Source: JAQIBY01 sp051747965 (lineage in GTDB: Bacteria; Bacteroidota; Bacteroidia; Bacteroidales; ML635J-15). Taken from it: 18,162 nt of DNA. Of this stretch, positions 7,233 through 14,705 are shown piece after piece. The number at the start of each line of letters is the position of its first letter. Position 1 is the stretch's first letter. The stretch is taken from positions 1 through 18,162 of the forward strand of contig JBNJGS010000060.1 in NCBI GenBank assembly GCA_051747965.1, written 5' to 3'. A model generated the notes under the pieces. The model was not told the DNA's origin, searched no databases, and saw only the letters and a program-made list of their open reading frames with translations. The position numbers and the translations under genes are program-made.

Positions 7233-8128
7233 CGCTTATCACTGTTTTTGAAAAGTAATTCTTTTTCCCGTTTTGTCAGACTGTCATATCCGGAGTTAGA
7301 TACTTTATCCAGAATACGGTTGATTTCATCCTGCTCCTTCTTTTTTCTGGCATTGTACTCCATATCTGTTTCCGGCCGTCTGCTACGCTTTGTGTTTGTG
7401 TTTTTGTAGGTCACCCGCATGTGACTCTGGCTTTTGAACAGGCCGGCCAGCCATGCAAGCAGTCGGTTAAACCATGCCCCGATATCTTCACCTTTTTTGT
7501 GTTGCTGTGCATATACCGCACCAAACAATGCACCACCAAGATGAGCAATATGCCCGCCCATGTTGTTTCCTACCGGTAAGCTCAGCAGGTCAATGCCGAT
7601 AAAAGCCAGAACCAGCCAACGCAGCTCTATGCTTGAAATGAAAGGAATATACACCTTTTGGCGGGGTGAAATCACAGCGATTACTACCATGATGGCGTAA
7701 ACCGCCGCGCTGGCACCCAGCACACTTGCCTTTGTGCTGTCCAGTCCGTCAATAAGGTTGTAGGAAAACACATAGGCAGCAGCTCCTGTGAGTCCCCCCA
7801 GGACATAAACAGCGAGTAATCTTTTTTCGTTCAGATAGCTGATGAATAAGCGGCCAAAAAAATACAGCGCAATCAGATTGAAGAGAATATGGAAAAAGTG
7901 ATAATGTAAAAACATGTATGTGATGGCTGTCCAGGGGCGGGTAATAAGTCCGGGGTAGTCTGCAGGCAATGCCAGCCAGTCGAGAATGATATCGGGCCGG
8001 CCGCCGCCCATCACGATGAATGCCATAATCAGCCTGACAAGAAGAAATAGTCCCAGGTTGATGTATATCAGGCGGGTAATGACTGACCCCTGCGTGAAGT
8101 TGTCAATTATTTTATCCCGGAAGTTCAT
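7229..8128 (-). CDS. Rhomboid-family intramembrane serine protease with C-terminal tail domain
   Basis: The 299-residue protein has a six-helix rhomboid core (about 18-208). The catalytic dyad is in place: Ser140 in GASAAVYA (138-145) and His196 in HIAHLGG (193-199). His80 and Asn84 (HILFN) match the oxyanion region. The usual GxSG is GASA here, a substitution I recall as common in Bacteroidota rhomboids. The C-terminal 70 residues are basic, then end in a small helical motif (INRILDKVSNSGYDSLTKRE), which resembles the short tail domain often fused to Bacteroidota rhomboids (I recall DUF6576, unverified). It starts 1 base into the stop of a second rhomboid gene. Rhomboids cleave transmembrane segments of substrate proteins; the substrate is unknown. 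Confidence 0.92.
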   Translation of the reverse strand: MNFRDKIIDNFTQGSVITRLIYINLGLFLLVRLIMAFIVMGGGRPDIILDWLALPADYPGLITRPWTAITYMFLHYHFFHILFNLIALYFFGRLFISYLNEKRLLAVYVLGGLTGAAAYVFSYNLIDGLDSTKASVLGASAAVYAIMVVIAVISPRQKVYIPFISSIELRWLVLAFIGIDLLSLPVGNNMGGHIAHLGGALFGAVYAQQHKKGEDIGAWFNRLLAWLAGLFKSQSHMRVTYKNTNTKRSRRPETDMEYNARKKKEQDEINRILDKVSNSGYDSLTKREKELLFKNSDKR

Positions 8129-8883
8129 CAGTTCCAGCGGTTTTTGTTGATTTCATGTTTTTTCCAGAGCTGAATCAAAATCAACCCGAACAGCATGCCT
8201 CCAATGTGAGCAAAGTGTGCCACATTACTTCCGGGCTGAGAAATACCCAGGAAAAGTTCCAGTGCACCGTAGCCAATGACAAAATATTTGGCCCTGATGG
8301 GGATGGGAGGGAACAACAGCATAAGCTGAACATTGGGAAAGAGCATGCCAAAACCCAGCAGCAGGCCAAATACGGCACCGGAAGCCCCGACAGTCGGAAT
8401 ATTCAGGGTGGTATTGAGTTTGGCAAGATCAGGATTTGTGTAGTTTTTACCCTCCATGATGGCTTCCAGTCCCTCGGTTCTTACCATTTCCAGGGTTTCA
8501 GCAGGTATTTCTGCCAGCATGTTCTGTATCTGCAGATAACCCACAAGCAAATGCAAGCCTGCAGCACCAAGGCCTGTGACCAGGTAATATAACAAAAAAC
8601 GCTTGCCTCCCCATACCTGTTCGAGTACACGTCCAAACATGAAAAGGGCAAACATATTGAAAAAAAGATGTGCCAGACCACCGTGCATGAACATGTGTGT
8701 AATTACCTGATATGGCCGGAACGCATCAGACATTGGCTGATACAGCCCCAAAACCCGGTTCAGGTCAACCTGATATATTGCCTGAGCCAGTACCAGCAGC
8801 AAGAACATGGCAATATTGATGAGCAACAGGTTTTTGACAACAGGTGGCAGGCTTCCGAATGGTGATGTGCGAAACTGATTCAT
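8128..8883 (-). CDS. Rhomboid-family intramembrane serine protease
   Basis: This 251-residue, six-helix protein has a canonical rhomboid active site: Ser168 in GASGAVFG (166-173) and His226 in HFAHIGG (223-229). HLFFN (72-76) supplies the oxyanion-side His and Asn. A long loop of about 45 residues (118-163, ending in LNIPTV) separates helix 3 from the GxSG helix and is predicted extramembrane. The gene begins 12 bases after mutL and overlaps the next rhomboid gene by one base (TGATG). The two rhomboids differ in loop length and tail, so they are old paralogues and not a recent duplication, and may have different substrates. Confidence 0.95.
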   Translation of the reverse strand: MNQFRTSPFGSLPPVVKNLLLINIAMFLLLVLAQAIYQVDLNRVLGLYQPMSDAFRPYQVITHMFMHGGLAHLFFNMFALFMFGRVLEQVWGGKRFLLYYLVTGLGAAGLHLLVGYLQIQNMLAEIPAETLEMVRTEGLEAIMEGKNYTNPDLAKLNTTLNIPTVGASGAVFGLLLGFGMLFPNVQLMLLFPPIPIRAKYFVIGYGALELFLGISQPGSNVAHFAHIGGMLFGLILIQLWKKHEINKNRWN

Positions 8884-8895
8884 AAAATTTTTCTT

Positions 8896-10725
8896 CTATT
8901 TAAATCGCTTTTCCAGCTCTTCAAGTGATACAATATTAATAATTGGCTTTCCCGAGGGGGTATAATTGTGTGCCTGTGATGACATCAGACGATAGAAAAG
9001 TTCCTTCATTTCAACAGGATTGAGAGTGCGTATAAAACCACGTGCAGATGTTTTTGCCATGGCATAGGCTATGCGTTCATCCAGTGCCAGCTTAATATCC
9101 CCGGAATGATTCTTATAATTTTCAATCATTTCTTCAAGCACCTGCTTGGGATCAGACAAGCTGATATCAGCAGGCATGCCGTTGATAACAAAACTGTTGT
9201 CCCCAAACACAGATAATTCAAACCCCAGTGCCGTGAGCTTTTCCATTAGCTCCATAATAAGTGCAGTTTCTTCCGGGCTGAGGGTAATGGTTTTGGGATA
9301 TAATTCTTTCTGGGTGATGCCTTTGCGCGTTTGTAGAATCTGCATGAAATCCTCGTAAAGAATGCGTTCATGAGCCCGTACCTGATCAATCAGCATCAAG
9401 CCCGATTTAACAGCTGTGATAATGTAGCGTTGCTTGAGCTGAAAAAAACTGGTTTCAATTCTTTGCGAACTGTCCCTGTCTTCATTCTCATTTTGTTCTG
9501 GCCCGCCTGCATCCATATTTCCCGGTGAAGGAACATTGTATAGTTTTTCCCAGTTTCTCGTGTTAGAACGGGTTCGTGCATCCTGTTGGGGACTGTAGCC
9601 TTGGCCTGATTTTTTTTGCTCCTCAAAGGGATTGTAATCCGGATTGATAGCAATCTCAGGAGGCTTGAAACTGGTATTTTTATCCAGATGCATGTCAATG
9701 GTTTCGTCTTTGTCAAAATCCAGAGAGGGTACTAGATTGAATTTCCCCAGAGCTTCCTTTACTGCAGCATGCAACATCTGATAAACCGGCCGTTCTTCGG
9801 TAAACTTGATTTCGGTTTTGGTAGGATGTATATTGACATCTATGTCGTTGGGATTGATATCGAAATAAATAAAAAACTGGGGATAGCTTCCTTCCGGAAG
9901 CAGGCGTCCGTAGGCATCAATCACAGCCCGGTAAAACCATCCGTGCCTCATGTACCGGCGGTTCACGAAAAAGAACTGCTCTCCTGATGATTTTTTTGCT
10001 TTCTCGGGTTTCCCGATATAGCCCCTGATCTTTACCAGATCGGTATTGACTTTGATGCTGATAAGATTACTGTCAGCATTGCGTCCAAATATCCCGACAA
10101 TGCGTTGTTTTACATTTCCTTTACCAAGATTGAAAATATCATTGTCATTATGTGTCAGGACAAAATGGATCTCGGGATGTGTAAGGGCTATGCGCTGAAC
10201 TTCTGTAATAATATGTTTGAGTTCCGTTTGCTCGCGCTTCAGAAACTTGCGACGGGCAGGAACATTGAAAAACAGATTTTTAACGGAAAAATTGCTGCCT
10301 TCAGGGCAGGCAACAGGCTCCTGACTTTCAACTTTGGATGCCGAAATACGTATTTTCGTGCCCAGCTTTTCATCTGACTGCCTCGTTTTGAGCTCTACAG
10401 ATGCAATCGCCGCAATAGAGGCCAGTGCCTCACCTCTGAAACCCTTGGTCCGGATTTCAAACAAATCATCTGCCGTGTTGATTTTTGAAGTGGCATGCCG
10501 CTCAAAAGCCATCCGGGCATCGGTTTCACTCATGCCTTTGCCATTGTCAATAATCTGTATCAGGGTCTTGCCAGCATCACGGACAATGATTTGTATTTTA
10601 TCTGCACCCGCATCTACAGCATTTTCCACAAGCTCTTTGACAACAGAAGCCGGACGTTGTATTACCTCTCCTGCTGCAATCTGGTTTGCTACTGCATCGG
10701 GCAACAAATGAATCTTATCTGCCAT
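8896..10725 (-). CDS. mutL: DNA mismatch repair protein MutL
   Basis: MutL couples mismatch recognition by MutS to strand removal. The 609-residue protein has the N-terminal GHKL ATPase: ELVENAVDAGA (31-41, catalytic Glu34), DNGKGM (60-65) and GFRGEAL (95-101), then the transducer domain with the invariant VNRRYMR segment (254-260). A low-complexity linker (about 355-425) leads to the C-terminal dimerisation domain. There the nuclease motif DQHA(x)2E(x)4E reads DQVRAHERILYE (447-458): both Glu are kept, but His and Ala are replaced by Val449 and Arg450. The downstream CPHGRP-type metal motif is YTPSGKP (588-594), with no Cys or His. Endonuclease activity is therefore doubtful, while ATPase and dimer functions look intact. 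It lies 3 bases after a small membrane protein gene and 12 before a rhomboid gene. Confidence 0.98.
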   Translation of the reverse strand: MADKIHLLPDAVANQIAAGEVIQRPASVVKELVENAVDAGADKIQIIVRDAGKTLIQIIDNGKGMSETDARMAFERHATSKINTADDLFEIRTKGFRGEALASIAAIASVELKTRQSDEKLGTKIRISASKVESQEPVACPEGSNFSVKNLFFNVPARRKFLKREQTELKHIITEVQRIALTHPEIHFVLTHNDNDIFNLGKGNVKQRIVGIFGRNADSNLISIKVNTDLVKIRGYIGKPEKAKKSSGEQFFFVNRRYMRHGWFYRAVIDAYGRLLPEGSYPQFFIYFDINPNDIDVNIHPTKTEIKFTEERPVYQMLHAAVKEALGKFNLVPSLDFDKDETIDMHLDKNTSFKPPEIAINPDYNPFEEQKKSGQGYSPQQDARTRSNTRNWEKLYNVPSPGNMDAGGPEQNENEDRDSSQRIETSFFQLKQRYIITAVKSGLMLIDQVRAHERILYEDFMQILQTRKGITQKELYPKTITLSPEETALIMELMEKLTALGFELSVFGDNSFVINGMPADISLSDPKQVLEEMIENYKNHSGDIKLALDERIAYAMAKTSARGFIRTLNPVEMKELFYRLMSSQAHNYTPSGKPIINIVSLEELEKRFK

Positions 10726-10728
10726 AAA

Positions 10729-11016
10729 TCATATCACCATTATAATGTACACCAGCATCAAAAGTACTGCCAATATACCAAACAGCCGTAAATTTGACCT
10801 GCGACGTGCCTTTTTGACAGGTGGAATGACATAACCCATCCTGCCCCGAATGCGGTCTTCAGTGCTCGATTCCTGTTCGTAATCTATACTCTTACCTCTT
10901 TCTATTCTCAACTGCTTCCTGCGCTTTTCACGTCTCTCTTTCTCAGGATCGTAATAGCGAGGCTGATAGTCGAAAACAGAATATGGTGGCAATCTGAAAA
11001 AACTTCCTACACCCAT
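10729..11016 (-). CDS. Small tail-anchored conserved protein upstream of mutL
   Basis: The 95-residue protein has an N-terminal segment with FDYQPRYYDPEKE (15-27), then a strongly basic stretch (REKRRKQLRIERGK) and a second basic patch (KKARRRSN, 68-75). A single C-terminal membrane helix follows (about 77-94). Positive-inside topology puts the N-terminus in the cytoplasm. Small proteins with the FDYxPRxY motif sit beside mutL in many Bacteroidota and have sometimes been mislabelled 'riboflavin synthase subunit beta'; nothing here supports that enzyme. It is the first gene of the mutL-rhomboid operon. No function can be assigned, and a role in envelope scaffolding or in tethering is only a guess. 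Confidence 0.8.
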   Translation of the reverse strand: MGVGSFFRLPPYSVFDYQPRYYDPEKERREKRRKQLRIERGKSIDYEQESSTEDRIRGRMGYVIPPVKKARRRSNLRLFGILAVLLMLVYIIMVI

Positions 11017-11032
11017 ATGCTTATTTTGTTGA

Positions 11033-11040
11033 CAAATCTA
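11033..11040 (-). promoter_or_regulatory. Candidate -7 element for the mutL-rhomboid operon
   Basis: Reading on the minus strand, TAGATTTG fits TAnnTTTG and lies 16 bases before the ATG of the small tail-anchored protein, so the 5' leader would be about ten bases. No clear -33 TTTG is visible at the right distance. Confidence 0.45.
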
Positions 11041-11123
11041 TGAAATTTAATAACACAGTATTCATTCTAACGTGTATGCTTATTTATTGTTGTATATCAT
11101 GAATCTAACAATCAGCGGCTTGC

Positions 11124-11153
11124 TTTGTTTCTTTTTTTTTCAGAGAATTTTTG
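11124..11153 (+). promoter_or_regulatory. Candidate promoter of the DUF4476 gene
   Basis: TTTG (11124-11127) and AATTTTTG (11146-11153, seven of eight matches to TAnnTTTG) are separated by 18 bases, close to the Bacteroidota -33/-7 arrangement. The gene start follows 36 bases later. The intervening T9 tract could bend DNA or aid polymerase binding. Confidence 0.45.
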
Positions 11154-11189
11154 TATCTTCCATGACAAATAATTTGAAAAATATCCGAT

Positions 11190-12296
11190 ATGAAAAAGAT
11201 ATTGCTATTATCCTTACTGACCATCTCCGGACTATCTGCTTTGTTTGCTCAGAATGGTGACAGCAAAGTCATGAGCCAAGAAATCTTTGCCGCTTATCTG
11301 GAAGAAATGCAGATGATTAAAACACCTGCCGGAAGGTTTGATATGGCCATGAAAATTGCAGAAAAAGAACATTTCTATACCGGACAGATTCAGGAAATGG
11401 CCTTTATGCTCGACAATGACAAGCTCAGGTTTCAATTTGCCCTGAAAGCTTTCGAAAATGCCGTCAACCCTGAACATTACTATACCGTTCTGGATGCTTT
11501 TGATCAGACTTCTACAGCCTTTCGCTTTGCAGACCTGGTGAAACACACCCATAAACCCTCACTGAAGCCCGGCACCATGCATGAAAAACCTGAACAAACA
11601 GAAATTCCTCAGGTGGCTCAGAAAATCAAGTACCCGGATGCAGAGGATTATGACGGGGTGACACCACCAGACTGCGAAGAATATTTGGACGAAAAAGCTT
11701 TTTCATTGCTGTATAATGATGTCCGGCAGGTAAAAAGCCCGCAGTCAAAACTCAAACTTGCCAAAAATTCCCTGGAAGAAGAATGTCTTAGTTGTGCACA
11801 AATTATGAAAATCGCCGGACTCTTACAGGATGAGAAACTTAGATGCAGCTTGTTTGAAGCAGCATATGACAAAATCTATGACCGAAAGAATTTCCTTGCA
11901 GTTCTGCAGATGACAGAGGATGAATCATGTCAGAAAAAACTGACTGACTTAACTCAGCCCGTTCTGAAACCGGATGAGATTGAAAAAAAACCCATCAAGG
12001 AAAACTGTAAAGTGCCGGCCCGGGAAATGGACGAAATCATCGCGGTGCTCAGGGACGAAGGTTTTGAAAGCGGACGGATTGAAGAGGCCAAAAGCATCAT
12101 CAAAACCAAGAAATGTTTCAGGACAGAGCAGGTTATACGAATATTGAAAACCCTGAGCTACGAAAATACACGTCTTGAACTGGCCAAATTTGCTTTTCCC
12201 TATACCATTGATAAAGCCAATTATTATAAGGTGAATGAAATTTTTGAATTCAGTTCAAGCAAGGAGCAACTGCGGGAATTTATGGAAAATCAGTAA
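11190..12296 (+). CDS. Secreted protein with three tandem DUF4476-like repeats
   Basis: The 368-residue protein begins with a Sec signal peptide (MKKILLLSLLTISGLSALFA, cleavage near residue 20-21). The mature part consists of three helical repeats of about 88 residues, at roughly 29-117, 167-255 and 276-366. Each follows the DUF4476 pattern: a short F/M-containing helix, I/VK.P...K/R, an A.K motif, C/F..xQI/V.xI/M, then 'L..E/DKLR' or 'YENTRLELA', then an aromatic D..NYY/F motif. Examples of the shared core are GQIQEMAFMLDNDKLR, AQIMKIAGLLQDEKLR and EQVIRILKTLSYENTR. The third copy is the best match. Linkers rich in Pro, Lys and Glu separate the repeats. Paired cysteines in repeats 2 and 3 could form disulfides after export. 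DUF4476 has no known function; the build suggests a periplasmic or surface binding protein. It converges on the next gene with 8 bases between. Confidence 0.85.
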   Translation: MKKILLLSLLTISGLSALFAQNGDSKVMSQEIFAAYLEEMQMIKTPAGRFDMAMKIAEKEHFYTGQIQEMAFMLDNDKLRFQFALKAFENAVNPEHYYTVLDAFDQTSTAFRFADLVKHTHKPSLKPGTMHEKPEQTEIPQVAQKIKYPDAEDYDGVTPPDCEEYLDEKAFSLLYNDVRQVKSPQSKLKLAKNSLEEECLSCAQIMKIAGLLQDEKLRCSLFEAAYDKIYDRKNFLAVLQMTEDESCQKKLTDLTQPVLKPDEIEKKPIKENCKVPAREMDEIIAVLRDEGFESGRIEEAKSIIKTKKCFRTEQVIRILKTLSYENTRLELAKFAFPYTIDKANYYKVNEIFEFSSSKEQLREFMENQ

Positions 12297-12304
12297 CAAC
12301 CAAT

Positions 12305-13249
12305 TTACCCGGCTTGCCGGATCCAGTCTCCCCGCATCCATGCAGAAATATTTTCAAACACAATATCCACGCGTTTTGCCATGGCTTCCTTTGTGGCATA
12401 GCCGATGTGTGGTGTGAGCAGACAATTCGGCGCAGACAATAGCGGGTGGTCTTTGTCCAGTGGCGGCTCCTTTTCATACACGTCCACTGCAGCTCCGGCA
12501 ATTCTCTTGTCATGCAATGCCCTGCTCAGACTGGTATAGTCAATAACAGGCCCACGTGCAGCATTGATGATAATGGCTGTTTTTTTCATCATGGCAATTT
12601 CCTTGTCGGCGATAAGATGCCTGCTGTCCTTATCTAGTGGAACATGCAAACTGATGATATCGGAATTTTTTAAACATGTTTCCAGACTGACATTTTCCCA
12701 GTGAGCGGATGTTTTTCCGGATCTGTTAACCCCCAGAACACGGCAACCCAAAGCCCGGAATATCTCTGCACTTCTACTTCCAATACGACCTGTGCCGATG
12801 ATGCCAATGGTTTTCCCCTTGATCTCAAAACCTGTCATGCCTCCGCGACCTGCCGGTTTGCGGGCCTGTACATCGGCTTGAGGAATACTGCGATACAGGG
12901 AGATGGCAAGACCCAGGCTGAGCTCAGCCACAGATTCATTACTGTAGCCTGCAGCATTGGACACTTTTATACCACGGGCTTTGCACGCCTCCATATCAAT
13001 ATGATCCGTTCCCGTAAAGGCCACCACCAGATATTTCATCCGTGTACACTGCCGGATAACAGATTCGCTAAGCGGAATATTGCTGACAACACCGATCTCG
13101 GCATCTCTCAGGCGATGCACCAATGACTCCGGTCGTTCATCCCTGTCCGGAAAAATAATAAGTTCATGCCCTTTTGATATCCACTCGGAGGCCAGCTTGC
13201 GCGCCGTGTCGGGTTTGATGCTGATGGGTTCTGCAAATACAATTTTCAT
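12305..13249 (-). CDS. D-isomer-specific 2-hydroxyacid dehydrogenase (probably NADP-dependent)
   Basis: The 314-residue protein has the two-domain fold of the D-2-hydroxyacid dehydrogenase family: a flavodoxin-like substrate domain (1-105, 290-314) and a Rossmann domain with GTGRIG (152-157). Catalytic residues are present: Arg232 in NAARGPV, Glu261 in YEKEPP and His281 in TPHIGY. At the end of the second Rossmann strand the usual Asp is replaced by NRS (175-177), a pattern seen in NADP-preferring glyoxylate/hydroxypyruvate reductases, so NADPH is the likelier cofactor. The substrate cannot be fixed; it probably reduces a small 2-oxoacid. The ATG overlaps the sirtuin stop (ATGA), so the pair is translationally coupled. 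It differs strongly from the second family member at 14706-15644. Confidence 0.9.
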   Translation of the reverse strand: MKIVFAEPISIKPDTARKLASEWISKGHELIIFPDRDERPESLVHRLRDAEIGVVSNIPLSESVIRQCTRMKYLVVAFTGTDHIDMEACKARGIKVSNAAGYSNESVAELSLGLAISLYRSIPQADVQARKPAGRGGMTGFEIKGKTIGIIGTGRIGSRSAEIFRALGCRVLGVNRSGKTSAHWENVSLETCLKNSDIISLHVPLDKDSRHLIADKEIAMMKKTAIIINAARGPVIDYTSLSRALHDKRIAGAAVDVYEKEPPLDKDHPLLSAPNCLLTPHIGYATKEAMAKRVDIVFENISAWMRGDWIRQAG

Positions 13250-13995
13250 TGGCTCAGATGTTTTATTTGTTTGTCAATTTCAGGAAATATTTCACCTGCC
13301 CGCCCTTCCAGAAAAAGATCCGTGGTGTTGCCGGTAAATCCTGAAATATCCGTGTTGATTTCTATGATGTATGCACCCTTCTTTTTGGCTTCACGTGGTA
13401 TCCAGGAGGCCGGAATAACTTCGCCGGTGGAACCCACAATGATGAACAGGTCTGATTTTGCCGCTTCAGCAAAAGCCATGCTGCCGGCAGGTTCGGGAAT
13501 TTGCTCCCCAAAAAAAATAAAATTGGGCTTTAGCAGACTGCCGCATTTGTCACATACCGGCGCTTTGCCACTCAGACTGATATCCGAAGTGGGAATAATC
13601 CGGCCACAGCCCATACAGACAAAAGAGCCTGAAGTGCCGTGAAATTCAATCACATTCCTGCTGCCTGCTTCACTGTGAAGATTATCAATGTTTTGTGTGA
13701 TGACAGAATGGATGTGACCACGCTTTTCCCAGTCAGCCAGAATCCGGTGTGCAGAATTGGGTTTTGCCTTACCAAAATAGTCATAAAAAATTTGCTTTAT
13801 AACTGCCCAGGAATCCTGCGTGTTTTCTTTAAAGTAAGTCAAATCCAGCACTTCCGGATCATATTTGTTCCATAAACCCTTATCACCACGAAATGGAGGA
13901 ATGCCACTCTCAACAGATACGCCGGCTCCGGTATAAACAACGGTATGCCGGGCATCCAGAATTTTGCGGGCAGCTTTTTCAATGTAATTCGTCAT
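13246..13995 (-). CDS. Sir2-family NAD-dependent protein deacylase (sirtuin)
   Basis: Sirtuins remove acyl groups from lysines, consuming NAD and releasing nicotinamide and O-acyl-ADP-ribose. All signatures are visible in 249 residues: GAGVSVESGIPPFRG (23-37), TQNIDNLH (100-107), catalytic His119 in EFHGT and a Zn site with C127, C130, C148 and C151. KPNFIFFGE follows (156-164), then GST (188-190). The Tyr-x-x-Arg pair that marks desuccinylating class III enzymes such as E. coli CobB is not evident in the region after LWNKYDPEVL, so this looks like a plain deacetylase or class U enzyme. It lies upstream of, and overlaps by 4 nt, a 2-hydroxyacid dehydrogenase, which suggests joint control with redox metabolism. 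A -7-like TAACTTTG lies 15 bases before the start. Confidence 0.95.
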   Translation of the reverse strand: MTNYIEKAARKILDARHTVVYTGAGVSVESGIPPFRGDKGLWNKYDPEVLDLTYFKENTQDSWAVIKQIFYDYFGKAKPNSAHRILADWEKRGHIHSVITQNIDNLHSEAGSRNVIEFHGTSGSFVCMGCGRIIPTSDISLSGKAPVCDKCGSLLKPNFIFFGEQIPEPAGSMAFAEAAKSDLFIIVGSTGEVIPASWIPREAKKKGAYIIEINTDISGFTGNTTDLFLEGRAGEIFPEIDKQIKHLSQ

Positions 13996-14009
13996 GCTTT
14001 TCTTTTACA

Positions 14010-14017
14010 CAAAGTTA
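14010..14017 (-). promoter_or_regulatory. Candidate -7 element for the sirtuin operon
   Basis: On the minus strand the site reads TAACTTTG, an exact match to TAnnTTTG, 14 bases before the sirtuin ATG. The leader would be under ten bases. No convincing -33 TTTG is seen at the normal distance. Confidence 0.45.
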
Positions 14018-14080
14018 AAAAAATCAATGAAAAAGCAGTATTTCTTACCGGATCTCTTGTGCTTACTCCTTGCTTTATAC

Positions 14081-14110
14081 TTGATTGTGAACTCTCTGGC
14101 ATTCTTTTTG
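14081..14110 (+). promoter_or_regulatory. Candidate promoter of the 138-residue gene
   Basis: TTG (14081-14083) is followed after 19 bases by TCTTTTTG (14103-14110, seven of eight matches to TAnnTTTG). The ATG at 14154 lies 43 bases downstream, preceded by an AAGGAAA that could act as a weak Shine-Dalgarno. The sirtuin promoter faces the other way about 65 bases to the left. Confidence 0.45.
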
Positions 14111-14153
14111 TTTATATTATATCAGCACAACTGAAACAAAAAGGAAATCAAGT

Positions 14154-14570
14154 ATGAATACAAGAATATACAGCACCGATAAAGGACAGATTGTACGCAA
14201 CGTACCGGAAAATAATATCATCATGGAATTTGGCAACTTGTCATGGAAACTGTCAGTTTTGCAGTTTAGAATGCTCAGGCAGTTCATCACAAAAATTGAT
14301 GGCCCCCATTTTGAGAAAATGAATGCAAACAGTTTCTACAGGAGAAAAATCCGCATCCCTATCAAGGGAACCAACCTTTCCATTCTCTTAAGTACTGATG
14401 AACTGAAGGATCTGAAGAAACTGGTAAATGGCATTCCTGAAGATGCACTTAATCAGGATGATATTTTCAGTGAGCTTTACAAACTTACGGATAATCAATA
14501 TGACAGACATGATGCTGATTTGAAAAATGCCCGCATGGTCAATCCTGTGCAAAAATTCTTTTTGAATTGA
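14154..14570 (+). CDS. Conserved-looking hypothetical cytoplasmic protein
   Basis: I do not recognise this 138-residue protein with certainty. It has no signal peptide, membrane helix or cysteine. The central part alternates short hydrophobic strands with polar turns: IIMEFGNLSWKLSVLQF (22-38), FYRRKIRIPI (61-70) and SILLSTDELKDLKKLV (76-91). The C-terminus is charged and helical (about 92-138). The EFGNLSWKLS...FYRRKIRIP pattern recalls small Bacteroidota DUF proteins that bear a single β-sheet domain, but I cannot name the family. A good promoter candidate, an AAGGAAA before the start and balanced codon use argue that it is a real gene. It stands alone, divergent from the sirtuin operon and convergent with the dehydrogenase at 14706-15644, so context gives no function. 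Confidence 0.7.
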   Translation: MNTRIYSTDKGQIVRNVPENNIIMEFGNLSWKLSVLQFRMLRQFITKIDGPHFEKMNANSFYRRKIRIPIKGTNLSILLSTDELKDLKKLVNGIPEDALNQDDIFSELYKLTDNQYDRHDADLKNARMVNPVQKFFLN

Positions 14571-14705
14571 TGAGTATTGCTTCTTATTACTGTGATCTGG
14601 AACATCCTTACCATAATGGGTGACCTAAGAATGCCCCGGTCATGAGAGTTGTCATTTGATTTCCCCCGGTATGGCTTTGTCTTTCAATTTGCAGGACGCT
14701 AAGTT

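Noticed and set aside
12309..12320. CCGGC-TT-GCCGG hairpin as terminator between the DUF4476 gene and the dehydrogenase
   Set aside because: The stem is only 5 bp, no T-tract follows directly and it lies within the coding end of the dehydrogenase.
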